The notes below the pieces were generated by a model. It made no database searches. It saw only the letters and a program-made list of their open reading frames with translations, and had not been told where the DNA came from. Shown here piece by piece: positions 13,624 through 27,500 of a stretch of DNA of 64,000 nucleotides. Origin of the DNA: Progne subis subis (taxonomy: Eukaryota > Chordata > Aves > Passeriformes > Hirundinidae); contig JAKJHU010000158.1 of the NCBI GenBank assembly GCA_022316685.1, positions 347,493 through 411,492 of the forward strand, in the 5' to 3' direction. Each line of letters opens with the position of its first letter. The first letter of the stretch is position 1. A program made the translations under genes and the position numbers.

Positions 13624-14573
13624 GGGGCTCAGGGACCATGGGGGGCTCAGGGACCATGGGGGGACACACAGGGACCATGGGGGGGGCACACAGGGACCGT
13701 GGGGGGACACACAGAGACCATGGGGGGACACACAGAGACCATGGGGGGGACACAGGGACCATGGGGGGGACACAGGGACCATGGGGGGGACACAGGGACC
13801 ATGGGGGGACACCCAGGGACCATGGGGGGCACACAGAGACCATGGGGGACACACAGGGACCATGGGGGACACACAGGGACCATGGGGGGCTCAGGGACCA
13901 TGGGGGACACACAGGGACCATGGGGGGACACACAGGGACCATGGGGGGACACACAGGGACCATGGGGGACACACAGGGACCATGGGGGGACACACAGGGA
14001 CCATGGGGGACACACAGGGACCATGGGGGGACACACAGGGACCATGGGGGGCACACAGGGACCATGGGGGGACACACAGGGACCATGGGGGACACACAGG
14101 GACCATGGGGGGGGCACACAGGGACCATGGGGGGACACCCAGGGACCATGGGGGGACACACAGGGACCATGGGGGGCACACAGGGACCATGGGGGGACAC
14201 ACAGGGACCATGGGGGGACACACAGGGACCATGGGGGGGCACACAGGGACCATGGGGGGCACACAGGGACCATGGGGGGACACACAGGGACCATGGGGGG
14301 GCACACAGGGACCATGGGGGGCACACAGGGACCATGGGGAGCACACAGGGACCATGGGGGGGCACACAGGGACCATGGGGGGACACACAGGGACCATGGG
14401 GGGGCACACAGGGACCATGGGGGGCACACAGGGACCATGGGGGGACACACAGGGACCATGGGGGGACACACAGGGACCATGGGGGACACACAGGGACCAT
14501 GGGGGACACACAGGGACCATGGGGAGCACACAGGGACCATGGGGGGGCACACAGGGACCATGGGGGGACACAG
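13624..14573 (+). repeat. G-rich minisatellite, 20-21-bp unit
   Basis: About 45 tandem copies of ACACAGGGACCATGGGGGG with the final G run varying from 3 to 8. Every unit contains an NcoI-type CCATGG. All frames stay open because the unit lacks stop codons; the resulting GDTQGPW-type peptides are artefacts and not evidence of a gene. Two early units carry CTCAGG in place of ACACAGG. Confidence 0.97.
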
Positions 14574-17500
14574 CCAGATCCCAAGGTGCCATTCCCAGAG
14601 CAAACCACGAGCACATTCCTCGTGTGAGGAGCTCTCAGCTGTGAGAGCTGCCCTGTCCCCTTTGTGAGCACTCTCTGGGTTTTGAGAGGTGAATGACAGG
14701 TACTGCTCAATTTTCACACTAATGTTTTATCAGAAAGAAGTGTATGTGTCACATCGTGAGCTCATTAGCAATCCATCCCTAAGACTTGGATTAAAGCTTG
14801 GCACATCTCATGAAATGAGTTCTGCTGCTTTGCTGTTTAGGATCTGAACATGCTGGGGCAGCACAACAAGAAGTAAAAACATAATTTAAAGGTTACACTT
14901 TGTCCCAGTTTCATAGAATCACCATTCAGCAGTCACAGAACACATGCCAGGTTATCCATTTTGTTATTACCTTCAGCCATCGAGTTTCAGGAGGAAAAGT
15001 CTAAAATCACTTATCTGCTGTAGCACACATCTGTGTAACTTCACGTGCAGGTAAACATGCAGCTATCATTTCCTCTCGCAGGGAAATCGCCCCTTTGGGG
15101 AACCAGTAACCAGCCAGGAAACTATATTTGAAATGTGTCTGAAATAAGCAGAGCTCACTGGACAAATGAGGTCAAGAACAAGGCTGACAATCGCCTTAGA
15201 TTCAGTTCTTGGAATGAAAAGACAAAGTCCCTTTCATGGCTTCCACTACAAAGAAACCCATCATTAGACCTCATTTTTGTCACTTCCTACAAAGGCTGAA
15301 GATACGGACAAGTGGTGTTTAAAAGAAAAGCCTTTGAAATCAAATGGCTCCCAAGAATCTCCCTCCATCCATGGCAGATGGAAACTTTCTTCCCTTCCTT
15401 AGTCCAGCTGAAGGTGGGAAGTGTTTTCCTCATTAGTTCCAGACCTGGCCTGGGCTGTTTGCTTTGTTTGTGGGCTTGGTGGTTGCTTTTGTTTTTTAAA
15501 TAACCTTTAAGACATCTCTCTGTTGATTAAAGTATTTTCATCCTTCAATGAGTTTGATTCCTATTAGTTCAGACTGCAGAGAAGACATTGATTTTTACTG
15601 TGCTCAGGATCAAGAGAAGTACCAGCTTTTCCAATTAAACAACTGCTCACCACGTTAAGTAGAAAAATATGTCCACAGCAATAATGTGCAAGCATCCAGA
15701 GCACTCTGCAATGCCAACAACAGCTCACACACATGCTTGTAATAACTTTAACCTTTAACTCAGGAAAAGGAAAACTCCATGAATTACAGCCAGCTCAGCT
15801 CCGGTTAACTCTGCTGATAAGAGGCTGGAGCGCTGAGAGTGGCTCAGAATTACAGACAACTCATCTTCCAGCTCAGAATCAGCATCATCACGCCACACAA
15901 TCACCACACCGGGCTCCCACCTACCGAAACAGAAATCACAGCCAGGGATGGTCCAGAGGCTGCTGCTTCTCCTCTCAAATGAAGCTTTTATACCAAACAA
16001 ATCCATGCAGTTCTTGTGTTACAGCCTTTCACAGAGTTGCACTGTAAATCAAATATTTTATTCCACAGCCTGCAGCTATTTCCACATTTAATAACTGACA
16101 TGGGAGACAAGTTTTAATCTCCATCAGGCTGAAACAATTACTGTCCCCATAACCACTCAAGCCAGAGGTAAAAATTACGAGATTTCTATTACCCGATTGC
16201 ACATTCGGGGGGAAACAGTTACATTTTTTCCAGAGGAAAAAGACAAAATGGAACAAAAAAGGGGAGCCCAAACAGCCACAGTCCCCAGTTTTTAATGTGC
16301 CAGAAAGGCCATGAACTCCAGGCACTCAAGGCTTTCTTCTAAGCTAGAAAAGAAATGCAACAGCCCTGCCAAAAACCAGCAAAGAGACAAGAGAGCTGAA
16401 GAGATGTGACACTTGCAGATGGAAATATTCCCTGGCCAAAAACTCCAGCTTTAAACATTTTTTTTTTTTTTTTTGGCATCAAGGAAACAATTGCCATGCT
16501 TAGAGGAAAAATCTATTCAAAATCGACCTGAATTAGAGACCTGGGAGTCACCCTGTGCTGTTAGCCCAGCCCTGAGCACCTGAGAACCATCAGCACCCGG
16601 AGGCCTCTCAGTGCCAGGAAATTCCCTCCCAGGGAGGCTTGGGGCAGGGTCACAGCACAGGAAAATGAAAGGAAAAGATGAAAGTGTCACACAGACAGTT
16701 ACAGCCAACAGGAGGAAAAAAAAACACAACCCTGTGTGAAATCTCATTGTGGAATTTGTCTATTATTACATGTTTTACTACCAGTTATTACTGGCTGCTA
16801 GAAAGGGATATTAAAAATCACAGCAGGTCAAGACACTGCTTCTTTCTCTATTAATATATCGAGGCAAAAATGCAGTGATTCACCTCCTGTCCAAGAAAGG
16901 GAGAAAATGCCATCACGTTTGAACCATTCATCTTTCTATTTATGCTCTACAAAGACCTCCAAAGATACTTAAACATCCAAATTATTTAAATCAGCATGAG
17001 AACACACGGAAGGATGTCAGAGCTCACAGTGCAGGAATCCCCCCCAGAGCTAAATAATTAAGCAGCATCTTCCAGAAAAACTCTCCAGGCCAAAGTAATG
17101 TTCAGGTTTCCAATAAAGTGTGAGCCCATGTGCTTGGGGAGGAGGGCAGAAGGGAGGCAGAACGGGTTTTTATTGTTTTTCTTCAGCAAAACGTCACGAG
17201 TGGCTGTTGAGGAGGGGAAGGAGAAGCTGCCTTGGTTCAGAGCACCCTCTAGAGCCAACTCCTCATCGCTGACATCGCTCCCTGGCCCCTTCCACTCAGG
17301 CCCTGCTCCCTGCAGAGCTCTGAAAGCAGCAATATTTTACCTTTATATATCGGGAAGCTCAGCAGCGCTTTGCACACATCGGGGAATAAATGTATTTTCT
17401 AAATTTACACCCTGTGTACATTCATCTCTGCTCTCCCTGAAGCCCTATCCGTGTGCTGATAACAAAATTAGACGCTACCTCTGATCAAAGAACAAAGCTA

Positions 17501-20017
17501 TTAAAAATAAAGCATTATTTCTCAGTTGGAGGAGAATTAACCACCTCATCCTGAACAAAGACTAAGCTTTGTTTTCCAAGGCTTCACACGCACCTTTCAC
17601 TGAAGTGAATAAAGGAGCTGCAGTTTCCCAGACTTTGTATCAGGCCGAGTATGGATTGCAGGAGCCATCTCTGAAGTTGAATTATCATTTCTAAGTGAAA
17701 GATTTTAAGGCATAGGATTTCAGTTAGTTTAAATCCACTTGGCTATTAAACTTCGACTAAAAGACCCTTTTCAGCCTCAAATGAGGGTAACTGCAAATGT
17801 ATCAAGTTCTCACTCCCTGATTGTAAACTTTTTGCTTAAGGCAGGTACAAGCAAAAGATAACAGTGACACAAGGAAGGAGCTGTGCAGGGAGCCTCTCAT
17901 CAGGAACTGTTAATTAATTCAATGATTAGGGATTCATTTCTTCCAAATCCGAGCCCTTTAGGAGGAGAAGGGCCACAGAAAAACCAGACTGCAGAATTTA
18001 ATGATGTCTTTTTGCTTTTATCCCCCACATCAGGCAGACTCACACGCGCTGACGGAGGACACGGACAAGTTACACAGCGCCAGCAATCCCGAAATAAGGG
18101 GGAAGGTTTTGCCTTCACCCCACCACCCTCATCCTCACTCTCAGGGCTGGGGCCACAGGTTCCAGCCCAAAAGGGCAGGGGAACACACAGGGTCACGCTC
18201 TGGAGCTTCACTCACACACTTCAGAGCAGAAACCTGTCCTGGGTGTCAGAAAATCTACAATTACCCTTCACCTGAGGGGATTCCGAGAGATCTCCTGGGG
18301 ACCTTTCTTTGGACACAGGCAGAACCCCGAGGGCTGTAAGAACTCAGGGCTGCCTCCAAACAGCCACGCCTTTAACGTGAAACCCGGGGAAAACGAGGAG
18401 TTTAAATAAAAGGGATTTTTTCATATTTAAACGAGTTCAGCATAAAGCCAAAGATGTGGAAGAAAATAATTTGTCTCTTCAACACAAAGTGACTGCCAGG
18501 AAAATAAAGATTTGGAAAAGGCCAGGAAAATTCTTGGCAGCACAAACAGACGGAAACACTGATGTACAAAAAGGATACAGCATACTTCCATCACAAACTG
18601 TCTTCCTCAGAGATATTTGCTACAAGAGAGTCAGAGCTTTTAAGGCCAAAATTAAGTGTCACAGCCAGCCAAGGTATCTCCCGGACTCCCTGCTCACAGA
18701 ATCTGCAGTTCTATAACACTCAGTGCAAGAAGCAATGTGAAGTTTTAAGCTCAAGCCTTCTTACAAGTTTATTTACCTTAGAACATCAACAAATAATTGA
18801 GAACAGTAGCTAAAACCAGCATCTATTGATAGACAAACGTGGAGCCTTTGATAGCTCCAAAGCTCAATAGAGACTCTTCTCAAGGAGGATCAATAGTGCA
18901 GCCCCTGTTTTAGCAGAACCCATTTTCTGTAACCCCACCCCTGCTCTGATTGTGAACGTGAGCAAACTGCCGTGCACATCATAAAAATCACCTGCAATTC
19001 CACTGACAGAGCAGTAATCTCGAGGGCTCTCACGTCTTTTGCTAAAGAGCATTTCTTCAGACCTCATTTCCCTTTCACTTGACCAAAATAGAAAGATTAA
19101 GGTAAGCCATTTAGAGCTCGGAAAATGAAAACTTATTACGTGTTATTTTTAACCAGCTACGCTGAACTTAAGACCATTTCCAGAAATCATGCCATGGCTT
19201 TCAGCAGCAACACTTATGCCTCCCACAGCTAAAGTCTGGGCATTTTCTCCCTCCCTTATATTAATGTGTTTATCCAACCATAATTCCATTAGCATTATGT
19301 AACACAGACAATCTTCTTAGGCATTTTGTCATTGTCTCACCCAAAACTCACCCCCTGCACACACGAACACCGAGTGCGGCACTGTGATCCCGCTGACACA
19401 CAGGAACTGCCTGACACAGCTGAACTGACACCTTCAGCTGCCCAGCTCTGCCTGGATCCTCAGCCAAACCCTCTCAGAACACGAGTGTCTCTCTGGCCAG
19501 GGCAGCCTTTCCCCTCACACACTCACAGCATTAAATTATCCTAACACTTGTGATTCTTCCTCCAAGAAAAAAAAATAAATTAAAATATATAATTCATGTT
19601 TATCAGCTGTCTACCCCTCCCGCACACTGAACACAGCAAATACTATTTGCAGTTGTGTCTGTAATTTGACATTAATTCCTTAATCTTCTTAAGGCAAGGC
19701 AAGCTTGTAGATCATTACGAGGTTATTTAGAAGAGCACATCTCAAGTGTTACATGAAGTGTACATTTTGTTGAGAAAATAAGTTAACTCAAGTTTTGTGG
19801 TTTGGCATTCACACACCTGACAAACAAATCAATCTCCTTTGGAGAGCAATGAGAAGACACCCTCTGAACCATTATTGCTGTGTGATCCTCTCTGGGGTGG
19901 CACAGAGTCTGCTAAGGAGATTGTGGGGCTCAGCAGGACTGCGCCCTTTGCTGACACTATTCCAACAGTAACGCCAGGCCTGGCCAGAGCAGCATCTCCC
20001 ATTTGTGTCCTGTCCCT
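14574..20017. other. Non-coding between two minisatellites
   Basis: No gene, LTR or CR1 fragment recognised. A poly(T) run is near 16.46 kb. Confidence 0.6.
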
Positions 20018-21031
20018 CCGGGAGCACCGGGACCATCCCACTGCTGTCCTGCTGTCCCCTGCTGTCCTGCTGTCCCCTGCTGTGTCCTGTCCCCCCTGGG
20101 AGCACCCAGACCTGCTCCCACTGCTGTCCTGCTGTCCCCTGCTGTGTCCTGTCCCCCTGGGAGCACCGGGACCATCCCACTGCTGTCCCCTCCTGTGTCC
20201 TGTCCCCCTGGGAGCACCGGGACCATCCCACTGCTGTCCTGCTGTCCCCTGCTGTCCTGCTGTCCCCTGCTGTGTCCTGTCCCCCTGGGAGCACCGGGAC
20301 CATCCCACTGCTGTCCTGCTGTCCCCTGCTGTCCTGCTGTCCCCTGCTGTGTCCTGTCCCCCCTGGGAGCACCGGGACCATCCCACTGCTGTCCTGCTGT
20401 CCCCTGCTGTGTCCTGTCCCCTGGGAGCACCGGGACCATCCCACTGCTGTCCTGCTGTCCCCTGCTGTCCTGCTGTCCCTCCTGTGTCCTGTCCCCCCTG
20501 GGAGCACCGGGACCATCCCACTGCTGTCCTGCTGTCCCCTGCTGTGTCCTGTCCCCCCTGGGAGCACCGGGACCATCCCACTGCTGTCCTGCTGTCCCCT
20601 CCTGTGTCCTGTCCCCCCGGGAGCACCGGGACCATCCCACTGCTGTCCTGCTGTCCCCTGCTGTGTCCTGTCCCCCCTGGGAGCACCGGGACCATCCCAC
20701 TGCTGTCCTGCTGTCCCCTCCTGTGTCCTGTCCCTCCTGGGAGCACCGGGACCATCCCACTGCTGTCCCCTCCTGTGTCCTGTCCCCCCCGGGAGCACTG
20801 GGACCATCCCACTGCTGTCCTGCTGTCCCCTCCTGTGTCCTGTCCCCCCGGGAGCACCGGGACCATCCCACTGCTGTCCTGCTGTCCCCTCCTGTGTCCT
20901 GTCCCCCCTGGGAGCACCGGGACCATCCCACTGCTGTCCTGCTGTCCCCTGCTGTGTCCTGTCCCCCCTGGGAGCACCCAGACCTGCTCCCACTGCTGTC
21001 CCCTGCTGTCCTGCTGTCCCCTCCTGTGCCC
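20018..21031 (+). repeat. About 60-bp minisatellite, 16 copies
   Basis: Sixteen copies marked by GGGAGCACCGGGACCATCCC, each followed by CTGCTGTCC-type subrepeats and a C run. Units differ by gain or loss of the internal CTGCTGTCCTGCTGTCCC element, giving lengths of about 50-77 bp, and the first (CACCCAGACCTGCTCCC) variant recurs at 20104 and 20975. The long frames through it are repeat artefacts. Confidence 0.97.
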
Positions 21032-23815
21032 AGCACACCAAGCACAGGCTGCTCCAAACCCCCACCTTTGGGGTGCCAAACCTCATTGAGAGCCAACGGG
21101 GCCTTCACGGGGCCTTTCCAAAATAGTGGTAATAATTAAAATCAATAAAACCCCAAAGCAGCACAGGGCAGTAACTGCTCTGCACCCTCCACACACAATC
21201 CGTCTCCTCCTCGTGTACAAAGGTCTTCAGCCACACCAGTGCTGAAATCCAAGCCCCAAGCCAATGGCTTTAGTTAAGCCAATAAAGATGTGCTTAAAAA
21301 TAGCTTTTAAAAATTTACCTGGGCTGGGTCAGCTCCTGAACTAAGTATGAGACTCACAGTGCTGCCCTGGTGAAAGGAGGAGACCTAAACCCAGAGGGGA
21401 AGGGGCTGGGTGAGCAGACCCATCCTGGGCAAGGTGCTGGGATTGCACATTCCCAAAGGACTCCGAGAACTCCCTGGCTGGCACGTGACAAGATGGATAA
21501 AATATGGATAAAATTGAATCTGTATGCAACAGCCCAAAGCTGTGAGAACTGATGTTACTTTCCTGAAGTTTACATTTTGTAAGCAATTTCGAACTGTGTT
21601 TAAGTTTCCAGAGCAAGATTTGCTCTGATGCAAATTTGAATATTTCACTTGTTCATACGATGGCCCCTAAAGCTGATTTTGTGAAAAACAGGATGTGAAA
21701 GAGCTACCAGCAAAGTATTTCTTACTAGTTTTACAATCACAAGGCATTTTGTAATTAAATTGCTAATGCTGCAGAACCTAGTTGTGGTCAAATCTACATC
21801 TAATTACATTCATCAATTAGCCTGTAATTGCATTTTGCTATTTTTAATTCCTAAGACTTTGCTGGGTATATTTGACAAACTGATATTCCCTGGTTTTGGT
21901 TCCTGGGATAGAGTGGATAAAAATGCCAGTCTACAGAAGAGGCTGAATGGTTTGAAATATCCTCAGTGTTCTCAAATTCAAGTTTACCTGGAACACAGAA
22001 ATGATCTGCAGTGTCCAGAGGGACAGAACGAGTGCTCACAGTGCACACAAGCTGAAAAGGGATTCAAATACTACCCTGCTGCATTCTGGTTTCTAAATAC
22101 TTCTGAATGCAGAAGTGAGCTCCTGAAACTGTTTTTTTCTGCTTCTGAAAAGCTTGTACCCAAGTGATTACTGTAATTTTCAGGGGAGATATCTACCAAA
22201 AATAAGGGAAATCCCGTTCTGAAATTTTATTTGCACTGTGAGCTCATCTAGTGGAAAGAATGACATTTCAGTACCTTTTTCTCCAAAACACCAGTGGAAG
22301 GAACACAGAGTGAGGAATACTTTGCTTCAGGGTTTTGCCTGAAAGGTTCAAGACATAAACAATCTTAAAAAACAAAGTACGGGCTGAGTAGGAAACATTT
22401 GTTGTTGTCACGGAAAGCTGGAACCCAAAAGCCGAACAGGCATTGATCATCAACCTCCTCTCCATAGCACCTAATTAAACAGAGAACTTTTATTTCCAGG
22501 ATCAAGACACAGCTGAGTTCATGAAACAAGGAACTAAAACTTTGCCAGACATCCCCACAATGACATAATGAAAGCAGAGGGTTGGTTTCTCTGGGAAGGG
22601 TTTTGTTTCTAAAAATAAAGATTCAGATTATCCCACTAGGAGTGATCTGCTGTTTCCCCACAAGAGTCATCAGCACTGTGGTACTGCACGACTACAAACC
22701 CATAACCCATGTCAGAATCAGCACACTTGAGCTCAAAAAACATTAAAAAAAAAAGGTAATTGTAGTGAAGGAGCAGAGTTTGGCACTGACTGACGAGCAG
22801 ATGAAATCCCTGCCCTTTGCCTGAGTCACTCCCAGGGATGCATCACTCCTCCAGCACACAGCAAGCTGCCTTGGGGGCTGCCAGCAGATCTTATTTCAAG
22901 CAAGGAGTAATACCTTCTTCAGGAGCAGTAGTATCTTCTCCTCAGCCATCACCGGCTTGCTCTGCTGTGTAGTGGCTCCTGAGCACTCCTGGAATCCTTT
23001 ATTCCCTAAGCAGAGAGCCCTAAGCCTGTCAGGGAGCAAAGTTCACAGGGATATTTATCCCAAACTTCCTTCCCAAAAGAGTCACGACTCCTGGTGAGAT
23101 AGTGAATTACTCTGGCCACACTTCACCCACAGAAATTCTGCTCTCCGTGATGAGCCGGCAGTAATTGTAACCGAGAAAAACTAATCCCACTTTAAGAACG
23201 ACTTTTAATGAATTTCAGCTCTATGTGCCAATTCTGGTTAAGAACCCAATAACTTTGGTGTTGCAGCTGATTAGGATCCAACCAAGTTGGATTTGCTGCC
23301 ATTTACATTTCTCAGAATGCCCCAATAAGATCAAGTGTGATCCAATACTGGCAAATAAAAGATTTTGATTTTTTTTTTTCCACTAGACACCACAGAAGAA
23401 ATCTGAGTTATTACCCAAGGTAGCAAACAAGTCAGTACGCCTTCAGCTGTGGTTAGAACCGAAACTGTCAGGCCTCACTTAGCACGTACGGCTCTGCCTT
23501 TGCATATTTCTGTGTTTGTCTCACAGCTTATTAAGTTTTGCAAACAAAAGCAGTTGTGCTCTTGCCAACAGATTATCGCGTTTTATTATCACGGATCATT
23601 CTAAAACATCGATGTACCTACAGAAATAAGAGACTTGAACTGCAAGCGGCTCTGGGCAATCGCAGGGGGGTTTTCTTTGTATCAGCAGCAGGCACACAGG
23701 AGCGTTTGGAATTGCAGGATGGTGTTTTCATCTGCCATGACAGCTGAGGCTGTGTAGATACCAAACACACAGTAAATGCAGCAAGCATTCCTTTTAATAA
23801 ACTGCCACGAAAAAA

Positions 23816-23846
<31 letters not shown>

Positions 23847-24016
23847 GATTCAAGCTGAGGACATATTGATGGGTACAAAATCCTCGAGGCATTATGCAGC
23901 TCACACAGGCTCATGGATCAGTATTATTGCAGCAACCAGAAGCCGTCAAAGCCAATTACCCCGGGGAGAGGGGCCGGGGCTCCCGCAGGCGAGGAGGGGC
24001 GGCAGCGGCGGAGCTG
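21032..24016. other. Non-coding, probably intronic
   Basis: Mostly AT-rich unique sequence with one long poly(A). Nothing else recognised. Confidence 0.6.
23810..23846 (+). repeat. Poly(A) tract
   Basis: About 36 bases, A with a single G. Confidence 0.93.
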
Positions 24017-24126
24017 TCACAGCCAATTACTGCCAATGTTTTATTTATGTCAGGATACACCTGATCAGCGAACAATAAAGCCATTTTATCAAGGGTGATT
24101 ACAAAAACTGAATGCAAAATGGCAAC
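24017..24126. promoter_or_regulatory. Candidate conserved non-coding element
   Basis: A non-repetitive, AT-rich stretch with closely packed homeodomain- and CDX-like words (GCCAATTACTGCCAAT, TTTTATTTATG, CCTGATCAG, GTGATTAC). It sits directly between a poly(A)/CpG-containing patch and the C-rich minisatellite. Its texture resembles vertebrate conserved elements found in the introns of developmental regulators. Conservation itself cannot be seen in one sequence. Confidence 0.3.
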
Positions 24127-24194
24127 AGCTGGCAGGGAAATTTCAGCGGTGCTCCGGGGCCGTTCTCCAGCCAGGACACGGCCAGGTGCCAGCC

Positions 24195-24550
24195 CTGTCC
24201 CCAGGTGTGTCCCTGTCCCCAGCCCTGTCCCAGGACGTCTTCCTGTCCCCAGCCCTGCTCCAGCTGTGTCCCTGTCCCCAGCCCTGTCCCAGGCATGTTC
24301 CTGTCCCCAGCCCTGTCCCCAGGCGTGTTCCTGTCCCTGTCCCCAGGCGTGTTCCTGTCCCAGGTGTGCTCCTGTCCCTGTCCCCAGCCCTGTCCCAGGC
24401 ATGTTCCTGTCCCCAGCCCTGTCCCAGGCATGTTCCTGTCCCTGTCCCCAGGCGTGTTCCTGTCCCCAGCCCTGTCCCCAGGTGTGCTCCTGTCCCTGTC
24501 CCCAGCCCTGTCCCCAGGTGTGCTCCTGTCCCCAGCCCTGTCCCCAGCGC
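24195..24550 (+). repeat. C-rich irregular minisatellite
   Basis: Tandem blocks of CCTGTCCCCAGCCCTGTCCC alternate with AGGCGTGTTCCTGTCC or AGGTGTGCTCCTGTCC. The period is irregular, built on 6-, 12- and 18-bp modules. It is G-rich on the minus strand. Confidence 0.93.
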
Positions 24551-27500
24551 CCACAGCTCCTCTCACACACAGGGACATGCCACTCCACCTACCACAATGC
24601 ATTTAAGGAATTAAATTTGATATGGAAGGAAACCAGGCAGGGGAGAGGGGGGAGCGGAAAACGCTGACACAAGTTGGAGATAAGCCCACACAACATCTTT
24701 TTTTGTGCGACTCCAAGCCTTTATTTCAATTGCCCAGCTCAACTGACAGAAGAAAAAGGCTATCTGCAGGGAAAATATAGAATTTTTAACATTCGCCAAG
24801 GCTTGAGAACCTCCCTTGTACTTATCTGTCTTCATCTTACAATATACTACCTGCATTTTGAAGTTAAACAGATTTAAGTGGACTCAACATCAGATCCCAA
24901 AGAAAATATTGATTTTTTTCCCCACAGATATATAAACTGTGTCTGGTTTTATTCACAGCAATTTCCATTACTTTCAGGAAAGGGGCATTGTACAGAAGCG
25001 CTCAGAATGAACAGATCAGCCCTGATCAGGGGAACATGCAGGGGGCAAATCCCCCTTTAAGCAGCTCTGACCTCCCAGGAGAAGCTGTATCAGCCACTGA
25101 GCTGGAAGTTGGCACCTACAGATAATTGTTTTTGATTATTTTGCTGCCTTAAGTTCCAAGTGCCAACATTTCCTGTCCTCTCTGCTGGAGGATGTATCAT
25201 GACCCCATTCCCAAAGGCACCACAGAGAGATGCATGTACAGGAGATTCGGTGAGTCCACCCACCACTGCTCTGGAAATGTCATTTCCACGTCACCTCTGA
25301 AACAGCCAACAAGCCCAGGTGGCCTGGACAATTTTTTTTTCTCAAGCTTTTTTCAAGCACGAGATCTAAGCTGAACGGTACTCCCAGTATTTTGTAAACT
25401 TGAAAAATCTATGGAGAAAAGGCAAAAAGCCTGAAGACTACAGGAATTAAAAAACCCAAACACAGACCACTTTAAAAGGTATCAAGACAGGCAAGACACG
25501 AGAGAATTGGGAATGGCCTTCCCTGGGAGTAGAGCGCAAAGTGTGCAAATAATGGGCATTTCAGCCCTGAAATCAAAGTATGAAAGGAATGGCTGCTGGG
25601 TGCCAAGCTGAGCACTGGATACTCGGATTCTCCCCTCCCTTTCACATATCATATATGCAATATTCTTCAAAGGGTCGTTTTGTTCACAAGGCAGACACTG
25701 TGCAAGTACAGCTGCAGAATAAGGCAGCATTTTAACACAAAAATACAATCCCTATGTAGAGTTTTGTGTGCACTTTGATACGTTTTTTAAAATAATCTGT
25801 CCTGTAGGTATTCAAAGGAGCTACACAGGTAGCTGCCAATAAATTTCATCTTTATTCTTTTCTCTCCAAATGCACGCCTTTGAATTTAATCTAACTGTGC
25901 CACCAGTCACCCACTATATTTATGTGTGTGATGCTGCAAACATATTTAATCAAGGCAATAGTACCCACTGGAGTGCCTGAGCTCCCCAAGACCCCTAGAG
26001 AATGCATTTAGTCTCCATTTTAATACCTGATAGGGACACCCCACCCCTTAGAAAAAATAAAATCAGGAATCTAGCAGATCTAAGAGAATATTTCACAATG
26101 GAGTTGCTCAGTGTATGCACTCAATCGCTCCATTTCCCAGAAGATTCATTACAGTTACATTAGAAAGTCAAATCAGGCAATTCTGCAGTCTGGTGAAAGC
26201 TAGCATATGAAAGCAGGTTAATACAAAAGAATTTCATTTTAAATAGAGGACATTTAGGACTTTTAAAAGCAACATTATGATAAAAATTTCAGGGTGTTTA
26301 TTCTGGCTTCAGAGCATGCTTTTCAAGTCTTGTTTCAATGATGTAGCTGATTTTCTAAGGAGAGAGGGAGGGGATGTTGGATCTCCGAGGTTTGCCATCT
26401 TAATTACCCTCTGCTCCCACACGTGGCCCTGCTCAGGACTGACCCCTGTCCCCCAGCAGCCAGGGCTGCTCAGACCAACCCTGAGCAGCAAAAATGAGTG
26501 TATCACTCGCTCCCCACCTCCAGAGGTGGAGAACTGCACACCACCACATCCCAGGGGGCTGCATCCCAGGCAGAGGTGCCATTAACTACAAGATCCCAGG
26601 CATCTGAAGTGTCCTGCTTACCTCACAACAGAGGTATTATATCTAATTATTACCATTTAGAACCTTGCCTCCACCTCAGCGAGTAAAATGCAAACAGTGA
26701 ATGTAATTACTCACTAAACTAATAACGTAAGACCTGATTGACAGGATGGAAGAAAAAAAAAATCAGTTTAAAGAAGTTTTAACTTGAGTATAAGCTTGGC
26801 TGAATTAAGATAAACCAATTTCAGAGCAATTCTTTACTACTGGCAAGACACCTCCAAACACAGGAGTCGCACAGGGCATCCCCAGCAGCACCAAACCCCC
26901 CAGAACAGAGTGCTTGTCACAGCCCCAGCTCTGGCAGCATTAATGATGAACTTCATGCACCCCTGCCTATGTTTAATTTAATACAAAACCAAATGCAGTC
27001 AAAACATCTGGTGCATTACTGACGGTTACCACCATAAATGAGATCTGACATTTCGCAGGAACTCATTAGATATTCTACTTACACCCCACATTTAAAGTGT
27101 TTCTGATTTTACATCTCTTTGGAAAACACACATTGTGTGGACATTGAACTTGTATTTCTGACCCCACTGTTTTAAAGGAATCAGACTTGCACAGATAATT
27201 ACTAATACTGAGAATTGAAGCAGCACAGACCACATAATTATTTTACCCTCTGCTAACCCAAATGCTCCTGAAACCCAAGAGAATTTTTGCGCTGTCCCAT
27301 TTGAAGGGCAGAGCTGCCAAGGGGGGCACAGGATGGTGCCCAGGGATCCTGAGCTGACCCCTCTGGAGCCTCACCAGGCTCCCTGGAGCCTTTTCCACGT
27401 CTGCAGGAGATAATGCAGGAACAAACGCACTGCAGGCCAAGCAAGAACTGCCTCCCTTTAATTTCTCACATCTTGACTCGAGAGCTGCACAGAAAGTTAT

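Noticed and set aside
13397..14717. Several 240-418-residue frames on both strands
   Set aside because: They are produced by the stop-free 20-21-bp minisatellite; the peptides are pure repeat and open in many frames at once.
19829..21139. 370-416-residue frames on both strands
   Set aside because: They are artefacts of the 60-bp minisatellite; no domain, and all frames are equally open.
24095..24667. Frames of 142-210 residues
   Set aside because: They come from the C-rich minisatellite.
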